A stretch of DNA of 64,000 nucleotides, from contig NC_066583.1 of NCBI RefSeq assembly GCF_024323335.1, forward strand, positions 414,296,031 to 414,360,030, in the 5' to 3' direction. The stretch comes from Lathyrus oleraceus. Taxonomy: Eukaryota > Streptophyta > Magnoliopsida > Fabales > Fabaceae. The notes beneath the pieces were generated by a model, which saw only the letters and a program-made list of their open reading frames with translations, did no database searches and had not been told where the DNA came from. Of this stretch, positions 54,636 through 64,000 are shown piece after piece. Each line of letters begins with the position of its first letter. Position 1 is the first letter of the stretch. Both the position numbers and the translations under genes were made by a program.

Positions 54636-57600
54636 GATGCCCCTATTTAAGGTCATTCTAGCCGGAGAAGTGAAGTTTAGAAATCTTCATCTCGATGCGG
54701 TAGAATGGGCTTAAATAACAGTAATGAGACGAATTTTGGTCCCTAAGAGACCTCATGATGCAAATGTATGCATGCAAAAGACACAAACTCTGTGGGGATA
54801 TGGTTCACACAGAAGAAAAGACGATCCATCAGAGTAGTACACTCACCAGGAACAGAGACTCTAACAGGACTCTTATTGGGGATAATAAAAGAAAAAGAAA
54901 TGCGTGAGCAGGACACGACTCCGAGTTGGGAAAACAAAACTGACACAGCGTGTGCAAGACACGACTTTGATTAGGATAACAGAAATCAGACTGGAGACCT
55001 CACTGGGGAAGCAAAGGACTCAAACTGGGGAGAGAAAGAAATTCCAAAGGAAACACTTCCATTGGAAAGACTCAAGCTGACCCACACAATGCATGTACTA
55101 GGGATAACGCCAATACAGCAACACAAATAGCAATACAACTCCGCTGGGGAAATCTAGAAAAAAGACTTTCCAGGGGAAACCAAGGATGAGACGTTACCGG
55201 TATAAGGGCAACAAACTCAGGAAGAATGAATATCTAAGACCGGTATAAGGGTGAGAGATATCAATCAATCCAAACATCTGAGAAAGACCTGAAAAAGGTA
55301 CATCAACTCAGGAAAATCCGACTCCACGGGGGACCAAGGTCATGATAGGGAGCAGAAAGGAAGGAACACCAGGGATACCGAAGCATATAATAGGTGACCG
55401 ACCGAAATGTGAATTGGTATATATGCCAAGACACTCATCATCCTGAAGAAAGCTAAAGAAGCAGGTTTGTTTATAGGATGGATATTCAATTCCACAAGGA
55501 ATATGAATCTTACTCTGCGGAGAAAACAACCAAAAGATTGACCCAAGAGCATGAGACATATTATTCATTACCGGCAGACCGTGAATAATATACTCGAAAA
55601 GGAAGAGACACCATAGATACCGGAGTATATAATAGGTGACTAACCAAAGACGTGAATTGGTACATATGCCAAGACACTCATCGTCCGAAAGGAGAGCTTA
55701 AAAAAGCAAATCGACTTACAGGATGGACGTTCGAATCCACAACGGGAAAAACGAATCTTACTCAACTGGGGACACAAACCCAAAGAGTGCATGAGATACA
55801 ATATCCATTACCGTCAGAACGTGGATAAGAATACTCGCATGAGACATATTATCTATTACCGTCAGAACGTAGATAATAAACTCGCATGGTAAGAAACACC
55901 AGAGATACCAAGGTATATAATAGGTGATCTACCGAAAACGTGAATTGGTATATATGCCAAAACACTCCTCATCCGAAACACAAACTGGTTAAAGGATGGA
56001 TATTCGATCCTACAAAGAATACGAATCTTGCTCAGTTGGGGAAAATCAACAAAGCATTCCAACTACAGAGCGCATGAGAAATATTATTCATTACCGGCAG
56101 ACCGTGAATAATATACTCGAAAGGAAAAGACACCAGGGATACCGAAGTATATAATAGGTGACTAACCAGAAAAGAGAGACAATCGATACCAAGCATCCGG
56201 GTAAACGAAAGACAACTCAAAGGGATAACTTGCAAGCATCCGGCAAATATCCGACAAAGAAATATTTGACTCCGCAAAGGGAAATAACGAATCTTACTCG
56301 ACTAGGGAAACACAAAAAGCTTCGACTGAAGAGTGCATGAGATATATTATCCATTACCGTCAGAACGTGGATAACACACTCGCATGGAAGATTATCCACA
56401 ACCGGATACTGAGTTAACAAAGGATAAATCGACCGAAAAGAAAGGCATCGGGATACCAAAACTAGGTATATAATGATGACCAATCAAAGGGAGCAACAAT
56501 CATTACCGAGCAAACGGGTAAATAAAAGGCGATCCGCTGAGGATGAATTGCAAGCATCTGGCAATTATCCACAGGGACTGGCTGGGGATACATTGATAAA
56601 CAATTAATGATCCGGGGAACAAATCACTAGCAAACGGTGAAAAGACCCACTGGCGACTTCAAAAGGGATAACATTGCGAGCATACGGCAATGATCCAGAA
56701 GACTTGCTGGGGATACAAGTGCTTACTCAAGAGCAACTACCCAGAAGAAGGGAGGAATATCAACATCGAATATTGAATGGAGATAACCACAAAGAGATTA
56801 GGGTTTACGTCTACCGAATATGGGGTAGAATACCAAAATCTGGCCGAGGAAACAAGAGGTTAACACTACCGACTACTGGGTATAAACCAACAACTCAGCT
56901 GGGATAAAATTGCAAGCAACCGGCAATTATCCACTCGTACCACAAGGCACAAACTCAGATGGGGAGAACAATCACAACATGGGATTTACAACTACCGAAT
57001 ACGGGGCAGAAGACCACAAACTCCACTGGGGATAGGGCGAATGAAGGCCAAATACTGAGCACTTATTCAACTTATTCCACAGGGAAACGCAAACTCTGTT
57101 GGAATAGAGACCACAATAACAGAAATTCCACCATCAACCAGAACGAACCACAAAGGTTATCTCTGCTAGGGGAAAAAAAAATAGGGCTTACAACTACCGA
57201 ATACAGGTAGTAGCCGTACTCTGGTGGGAATAACCACAATTTAGGGTTTACATCTACCGAATACTGGGTAGAAAACCGACAACTCCGCGTGGGGATGGAA
57301 TGAATCACAAATCCGCACGGGAAACAAAATAGGGTTCATAACAAAACCACAAACTGCTGGAGAGCAGGAAAATAGGATTTACGACTACCGACTACTGGGT
57401 AGAAGACCAACAACTCTTGCTGAGGAATAAAAGGTATATAACCACAAATTCCGCCAAGAAGAGGGAACATAGGACTTACAACTACCGGTTACTGGGTAGA
57501 GGCCCAAAAAACTCCGTTGGGGTTAAATGAATTGATGCCGGTTACTGGGCAAACCATTCATTTCTTCCACAGGGAAGCACAAGAAACAGCTGACGAAACG

Positions 57601-58632
57601 CCAATTCGGGATTGATCCGAAAAGACAGACTGAATCAAAACACGTCCTATGAGGATATAACTCAATAGGAAAATCCATCCCAATATATGTGTTGGGAGGA
57701 AACGGAAGAAACCGTCATCCACGAGGGTATATCTCAGTGGGGAACTGCAGAAGGAAAGACAGACACTTTCTGCTTATGGGCTGACTCTATATGGAGAGAT
57801 TAAACACCCGACATCTGCTTGGGAAGATCTATAAAGAGATCTATATCACTTAAAGCAGGAGACAACAAACCAAAGATATATGGCAAAAAATGCACTATGA
57901 ATATCTGAATGTTTTATGAATATGCATGAATATGCGTGATTTATGTTTGATGAATGCTGACAAAACAGACAATTCTAACACAAACAGGTCCAGGAACTAA
58001 ACGCCCGGTACTATACTTCCAGGAGAAAAACCAACTAGAAAGCCAATCTGCTAGAGATCCACATGCTGTAAAGCGAAGATCTGCGGGCACTGCTGGGGAA
58101 ACAAAGAGAATCCTGAGGATAGACACAACAACTTCGCTGGCAACTGCACTGTTGGAGAGATTACTGCTGGAGAAGAAACTGAGTCTTCAACAACCACCTA
58201 TGCTTGGGACTATACTGGGGAACAACTCCACCAACAGCTCTGATTGCGACAATACTGAGGAAAGCGGTAAAGTACCGGGATATCAACCTACCATCCACTG
58301 AATTTACCACAAGGAGAACAAACCATGCTGGGGAGCTTACAGCTGGAGAAGAAACTGAGTCTTCAACAACCACCTCTGCTTGGGGAACAACCCCAACAGC
58401 AAAGCGGGAGAAAGAGGATACAATCAAATGCCAGGAATATGAACAAATGTCTTACCTGTTGGGAATCATACCACCCTTGGGAGAGCACTGAGACATCCCT
58501 GAGTATCCTTTCATCATTGTGAATATTCACTTTGTTTAAAACAAAAATTTTGAAAAACTTATTTGTTTAAAACAATGACATTTTATCAATTAAAACATGC
58601 AAAGCATTTGTTGACTTGAAACAAATAAGAGT
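54636..58632 (-). other. 3' UTR of the minus-strand Ogre derivative, with hairpin array
   Basis: The purine tract (minus strand TTAAATAGGGGCATC) touches the LTR at 54636. The rest matches 20888-25265 in inverse orientation and has no coding frame. Five hairpins with the 14-nt loop occur: ATATTATTCA stems at 55558 and 56081, TATCCA at 55802, TATTATCTA at 55847 and TTATCCA at 56347. Confidence 0.8.
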
Positions 58633-58858
58633 GCAAATAATCAGATAAAAGCTCAAATTGATTTGATGGAATGGTAGTCTGCAAATGGCAAGACTCCATA
58701 GATCTGTACAAATTTGAAATCAGTGATATATATTGGAAGAGGGCTACATTGAACATAATGATCCTTTCTCTACCAATTTGAATCTCGATGTATTCGAAGC
58801 TTCAGTTGACGACGAATCGAGAATCCTCTGACGAAAAGACAGCTGGTGAAACAGAAAG
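58633..58858 (-). other. Unassigned segment at the internal deletion junction
   Basis: About 226 bp match neither the 3' UTR at 20888 nor the LTR. They may be interior 3' UTR missing from the other copy or filler DNA at the breakpoint. No frame or motif is recognised. Confidence 0.4.
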
Positions 58859-60445
58859 TCTATCGAATCCATATAACAATTGCAAGAATCGAAGATATTG
58901 AAATCTTACCTCTTGATGAACCAACTGTGAAATCCGTGGCTGTTTTGCTCCAATTATTGAAAACAGATGAAGTACAATGATTATGAAGGTGATTGGTGAA
59001 GAAATTTCAGCTCAAGAGTGCATGGATCCGTAGATTTTTGCAGCTGCCATTGATGAGGAAGCTTGTAACAGTTGGAGTTTGGCACGGTTCTTACTTCAAT
59101 TTGCTACAAACAAAACTCTAAGATTACCTGCACATGAAGAATCAATAGAAAAAGAAGGCAAAGCAATGATGAATTCTTGGAAAATTGATGAAAAAGTGAA
59201 TGTGAAACTTGGAGAAAAGTGAGAGAATTTCTGAAATTTTGGATTGGATCTGAAAAAATGATTATGGATCCTTCAATTCTGTTAGAATTAGGCTCTTATA
59301 CTTGCTCTTAATCCAAGCTTTAATCATGATTAGCAAAAACTTGATGATTAGCAAATGAGCTCATTTGTGCACTTTGGCCAATTTGCCCTTGGATGACTTG
59401 AACCAATGTAACAGTAATTTTCACCTCAAGCAAGTCATAAATCCCATTTGGAAGCTATTGGAATTGATCCCATGTCAAAATTCTTTGTACTTTGAAATTT
59501 GGACCTTTTTGCCCTTGGCTTTTTAATTGGTACACTTGAAAAATGGCCTTTTTATGTGAAGGCTTTTGGCAAAAGGTGATGCTGGATTTGGATAGTACAC
59601 ATCAAATGTGGTTTGCTCAAAGAAGAACCATCCAATTTGGCCATTCCATGTGAAAGTTATGCCACTTTGAATTTAGGTATTTTTGGAAAATGATTGGACC
59701 ATATCTTGCTAACCACACATGGGAATTTCAAGTTCTTGTACTTTTTGGAATGGTGAGATCAAGATCTTCAACTTTCATGTTGGACAAAATTTGATTTGAA
59801 GCTTGTATGATGAAGTAATTTTGAGGAGCATGACTTTCCATTTTGGGCAGGTGAAAATTACAGGTCATTTCCATTTTGGGAAACTTTTTGCCTGACTTCA
59901 AATCCTTCAACCTTGATCTTTGAAATGCCAAATGAGGCTCATATAGACATGAATGAGACTTTTCCAACCATCTCACACCTTCCAATTCCTGATTAAATGC
60001 ACAGTTGACCACAGTTGACCATAGTTGACTTTTCTAGGGTTTTGGTTGACTGAGCCATGTTCTGATGAATTTCAAACCTCTTTCACATGAGATCTTGATC
60101 CAAAATGATATCACAACTTTTATGAACTTATGATGAATGATCATGGTGCCCAAATTCTTCAAGAATGGTCACCATCCATTGCTCAATGGCTGATTTGACT
60201 GCATTTGACCTAGTTTGCTTCATCTGCAAGTAACAAGGTTAGATGACAATATTTTTGTACTTTTGGTTAGTAAACATATGAAAAGAAATGATATACAAAT
60301 GCTATACATGCTTGGTGATCAAGAATCACACTCACAAGGTACCCACCCACTAGGAGGGAAGCAAAGGTGCACAAAGATCCTTGAGGCTATGATATGATAT
60401 GATATGAGCCATGAGGGATCTTAGGGCAAAAATTGGGGTCTTACA
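58859..60445 (-). mobile_element. 5' LTR fragment of the minus-strand Ogre derivative
   Basis: This is the first 1587 bp of the LTR (minus strand, TGTAAGACC at 60445), ending abruptly at TCTATCGAATCC. The flank at 60446-60450 is GAGGG, matching 38264-38268. Confidence 0.9.
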
Positions 60446-60955
60446 GAGGGTAAAGATCCCCAAGGCCTGAAAGCCAGATTTTTCCGCGCTTGGCGCAAGA
60501 TTCAGAAGAAGGGTAGGAATGAATTGGGTCCGAAGAATTGCATTGCTTTGGAGCCATATACCTCTTGGGTCAGACAGAGAGATGCTGAGTACGTCATGCC
60601 GTAGGATCATCCGAGACCTACACCATTGGATGTGGCTGGGCCTTCAACCCTCCCTAACCAATATGCAGAGGAGTTAAGAGAAGAAGACCTTTCGTGTGCA
60701 TGGATCCGTGAAAGAGAAGAGTTGCTTCATCAGCTTAAGGAGAAGGACGCTCTGATTGAGTTTCTCGAGCATCAGGTGACCGATGATCCGAATGATACTT
60801 GGACTTCTCTGCTTCCTCAGTCTTCCAAGTTCTGGAAGAGGAAGTATGATCGACTTGCAAAGGAGAAGGCGGATATGGAAGCAGCCTATGAGAGAGAGAT
60901 CAAGAAGCTGTGTGCATCTCGTCTTCCAGCATCCCGAGCTTTTAGGGATCCATAG
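60446..60955 (+). pseudogene. Ogre ORF1, last part
   Basis: After the GAGGG duplication the ORF1 frame resumes (KARFFRAWRKIQKKGRNELG, then EPYTSWVRQRDAEYVMP). TAG at 60602-60604 is a second nonsense codon. Past it the frame is open with a predicted coiled coil (IREREELLHQLKEKDALIEF) and ends at 60955. The C-terminal coiled coil is usual for this ORF. Function is unknown. Confidence 0.85.
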
Positions 60956-61123
60956 GATGTCTATTTTCCTTTTCCCTTGTAATAATCAAAAATGCTGTAC
61001 TTCTTTGTTCCAAATATATTTGAGGAGATATTTTCCATATGCTATTAAATGCTTAAAAATTAAAATTTGCAAATAATACCCTAAAGGTTCCTTGAAAATA
61101 AAAACAAAGCATATGCACGAGCA
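60956..61123 (+). other. Spacer between ORF1 and gag
   Basis: This short AT-rich non-coding stretch carries AATAATCAAAAATG and similar words. No splice or promoter signal stands out. Confidence 0.5.
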
Positions 61124-64000
61124 TTGCATGCATCATCTTGCATAAGCAGGTGTCGTTCCTGGTCTTCTTGTCTGTGGCCTAACTCTGTGCTCTTCATTTA
61201 TTTTGAAGACAAGCTGACTCACCGGTACTATACCAGAGCCAATTCTGCAAGAGTAATGGATCAACTTGAGCAAGAGAACAGAGAATTGAAGGAAGAGGTC
61301 GCTCGTCTGAGTGCTCTGATGGAGCAGTTTCTGTCTGCTCAAAACCAACCTTCTCTTCCGCCTGCAACTCCTCCCCAGAGGACGGTTATATCTGAAGTTG
61401 TTGCTCCGACTGTGCCAGCTGCTAGTGCTCATTTCATGCCGCATGCCATGCCAGCCGGGTTTCCGTGGGGTATGCCTCCGGGTTTCATGCCAGATATTCC
61501 TGCTCCAACTTTTGCTTCTATGCCGGCATCTAGCCCGGTCCTTGTTGCTGCTCCTTCTGTCGTGCATACCATTCCCAGGGTAGACGACACCATCTATCAT
61601 TCTGAGCCGTCTGAGGGCCCAGATGTTAATGAGAAGATGGATGCAATGAACGACCAATTCCTCGAGCTGCGTAAGGAATTGAAGACCCTTCGAGGGAAAG
61701 ATCTGTTTGGCAAGTCTGCTGCTGAACTTTGCCTTGTTCCCGGTGCAAAAATTCCAATCAAGTTCAAAGTTCCTGACTTTGAAAAATATAAGGGGAACAC
61801 CTGCCCTCTTGCTCACCTGGTCATGTATGCCAGGAAAATGTCGACGCAAACAGATAATGATCAGCTTCTGATCCATTATTTCCAGGATAGTTTGTCCGGT
61901 GCGGCTCTTCGCTGGTATATGAGCCTTGATAGTGCAAACATCCGGTCCTTCAACGATCTTGGCGAAGCCTTCGTCAAGCAGTACAAGTATAACGTTGATA
62001 TTGCGCCTGACCGTGATCAACTCAGGGCCATGTCTCAGAAGGATAAGGAGACATTTAAGGAGTACGCCCAGAGGTGGCGAGAGCTGGCAGCTCAGATTAC
62101 TCCTCCGCTAGAAGAGAAAGAAATGACTAAGATCTTTTTGAAGACTCTTAGCTCATTCTATTATGAGCGGATGGTTGCGAGTGCTCCCTCTGATTTCACC
62201 GAGATGGTGAACATGGGGATGCGTCTGGAGGAAGGAGTCCGTGAAGGACGTTTGAGTAAGGATGAGAGCTCTTCTAAACGGTATGGGGCGTTTAAGAAGA
62301 AAGATGGGGAGGCACATGCTGTGCAGTCCCATGCTAAACCAAGAAGACCCTCTGTTCAGAGGAAGCCAGTATGTCGTGCTAGCAATCATATCCAGGTGGC
62401 TCATATAGCACCTGTCTTCCGGGATAATGCTCAGTATCAGCAGCCCAATCAGCATCAGCATCAGCAATAACCTCAATATCAGCAGCAGCACCGTCCACAG
62501 CAACAGGCTTACCAGCCTCGTGACAGCACTAGTAACCAGGCTAATCTGAATTATGATAGGAAGAAGATCAGTTTCGATCCCATTCCTATGTCATACGCTG
62601 AACTATATCCTTCCTTGTTGGAAAGGAAGCTGGTTACTCCCAGGGATCCTCCAGCTGTGCCTGCCAATCCGCAATGGTGGTATAAGCCAGATCAACACTG
62701 TGTTTATCATTCCGGTGCTCCGGGACATAACATTGAGAACTGATTTCCTTTGAAGACTAAGGTTCAAGACCTTATGCGATGCGACATTCTGAGCTTCGAG
62801 GACTCAGGCCCCAATGTTACAAAGAACCCATTGCCCGAGCATGGGAAATCAGTGAACATGGTCCAGGGGTGCCCTGGGAAGTATAAAGTCAAATATGTGA
62901 GTCATATTCGACAGTCATTGGTCGAGTTGCATCGCTTGCTGTGTCAATACAGCCATATAGAGCATGACCATGACAGATGCCGCATCTGTTCAGTTAATCG
63001 TCTGGGTTGTCGCCAAGTGCGAAGAGAGCTTCAAGAGCTGTTGGATGAAGGTACCATAGAGATTCTTCTGAACCGTAATGTTGATGAAGATGAACCAGAA
63101 GTAAATGTTATCTCTCCTGTGTTCAAGCTACCTGAGCCTGTTGTCATCCGTTATGATGGCAGCGAGCCGAAGGTCTCTCCTTCTCTGATAATCAAGCCTG
63201 CAGGCCCTGTGCCTTATTCTTCAGATAAAGCAATTCCCTTCAGATATAATCCCGTTGCTATGGAAGATGGGAAAGAAGTGTCGTTGCCTTCAACTTCTGT
63301 TACTAATATTGCTGATGTAAGCGGGTTGACCCGTAGTGGTCGTGTGTTTTCTGCACCCCCAAAGCATCATGTTGTTTCTGATTCTGCCGAGCGTCCGGTT
63401 GGGACAGCTGTGAATGTTCAGAACCCGGCACTTGCTGTTGCCAAAGCCTCCTCTGTACAAAAGACTCCTACTTCTTCTGTTAGCCCGAGTGGCACTGTGA
63501 ATGAAGAATGTGATGAGATGCTGAGGCTCATCAAGAAGATTGAGTACAATGTTGTAGATCAGCTTCTACAAACGCCATCCAAAATCTCCGTATTATCTCT
63601 GCTTTTGAATTCAGAACCCCATAGGGAGGCTCTGCAGAAAGTATTGGATTTGGCTTATGTTGATCACGATATCACCATAGAACAGTTTGACAGTATCGTT
63701 GCAAACATCACTGCTTGCAACACTTTGAGTTTCTGTGACGCTGATCTCCCTGAGGAGGGAAGAGACCACAACATGGCTTTACACATCTCCATGAATTGCA
63801 AGACTGATGCCATGTCCAACGTGCTGGTGGACACTGGGTCATCTCTTAATGTATTGCCAAAGACCACACTCTCTCGATTGTCATATCAAGGGCCTCCCAT
63901 GAGGCAGAGTGGTGTTGTTGTGAAAGCTTTTGATGGGTCACGTAAGACTGTGATTGGGGAAGTTGATCTCCCAATTAAGATTGGACCAAGTGATTTCCAA
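61124..64000 (+). pseudogene. Ogre gag and protease, continuing past the window
   Basis: A single frame runs to the window end with two nonsense codons, TAA 62468 and TGA 62741. A coiled coil starts at Met45 (61256, MDQLEQENRELKEEVARL), the likely conserved start. A Pro/Ala/Met-rich linker follows, then the gag domain (IPIKFKVPDFEKYKG, LSGAALRWYMSLD, ETFKEYAQRWRELAAQI). The knuckle CVYHSGAPGHNIEN has its last Cys codon replaced by TGA. A linker with LTRSGRVFSAP leads to the protease, with intact VDTGSSLNVLPK at about 63824-63859 and KAFDGSRKTVIGEVDLP. RT would follow beyond 64000. From 62744 on no stop is seen. Confidence 0.88.

Larger units (their letters stand above)
38269..60445 (-). mobile_element. 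Minus-strand, coding-less Ogre derivative
   Basis: GAGGG flanks both ends (38264-38268 and 60446-60450). On the minus strand the order is: 5' LTR start (60445 down to 58859), an abrupt junction, about 4 kb of Ogre 3' UTR, purine tract, and complete 3' LTR (54635 down to 38269). The 3' LTR is about 5430 bp without the copia B insertion. The rest of the 5' LTR, the primer site, ORF1, gag and pol are absent. Either the deletion followed insertion, or this is a deleted form that moved in trans. Confidence 0.88.
28641..64000 (+). mobile_element. Plus-strand Ogre with ORF1, gag and protease, split by insertions
   Basis: Host pieces are 28641-30001, 37884-38268 and 60446-64000. The pieces join in one ORF1 reading frame once one copy of each target-site duplication is discounted. 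ORF1 is followed by a short spacer, gag, and a protease cut by the window end. The extra ORF upstream of gag is diagnostic of Ogre. Nonsense codons at 38261, 60602, 62468 and 62741 make it inactive, but long stretches remain open. Confidence 0.88.

Noticed and set aside
1..64000. Host plant genes, tRNA or rRNA genes
   Set aside because: I looked on both strands for conserved non-transposon protein frames and cloverleaf-type sequences and saw none; only tRNA-complementary primer sites of the copia elements occur.

Overview
The window is plant nuclear DNA made almost entirely of LTR retrotransposons nested in one another. I see no host single-copy gene, rRNA, tRNA or CRISPR array. The Ogre-type (Ty3/gypsy, Tat clade) elements have LTRs near 5 kb, an extra ORF1 upstream of gag, a stop-rich gap between protease and reverse transcriptase (RT), and long 3' untranslated regions. 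Together with Sirevirus-like Ty1/copia elements carrying an 'envelope-like' ORF, they suggest a large-genome legume, probably tribe Fabeae (Pisum, Vicia, Lathyrus or Lens). The species call is inference.

Layout. (1) 1-13005: 3' part of a plus-strand Ogre-like element: decayed gag-protease, RT start, integrase, 3' UTR with a hairpin array, and a 3' LTR at 11072-13005. A complete 4.86-kb solo LTR of another family (1610-6471, target-site duplication ATGTG) sits in its gag-pro frame. (2) 13006-16146: minus-strand Ogre-like pol remnant, followed by a minus-strand LTR remnant to about 20880. (3) 20881-28640: 3' UTR, polypurine tract (PPT) and truncated LTR of a plus-strand Ogre. (4) 28641-64000: plus-strand Ogre with 5' UTR, ORF1, gag and protease, running off the window end. 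Its ORF1 is split twice: by copia element A (30002-37883, duplication CCGTT) and by a coding-less minus-strand Ogre derivative (38269-60445, duplication GAGGG). The derivative's LTR is itself split by copia element B (38936-49867, duplication TAACA).

Relative ages. Copia B is youngest: both LTRs are 1686 bp and I found no difference where I compared them, and gag, pol and env-like frames are long and open. Copia A's LTRs differ at about 14 sites in 1.36 kb. The LTR copies of the minus-strand Ogre derivative differ at roughly 17 sites in 1.59 kb. The hosts are older and carry several nonsense codons.

Most unusual signal. The 3' UTRs of two Ogre families hold arrays of short stem-loops in which the loop is constant and the two stem arms change together. 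One array has loop CGGTAA. The other has a 14-nt loop ending in the same CGGTAA. A similar pattern with loop TAG occurs in the LTR at 11072. Copia B carries clusters of a palindromic ATCGAT-core motif in its LTRs and again just upstream of its envelope-like ORF, as if that ORF had its own promoter.
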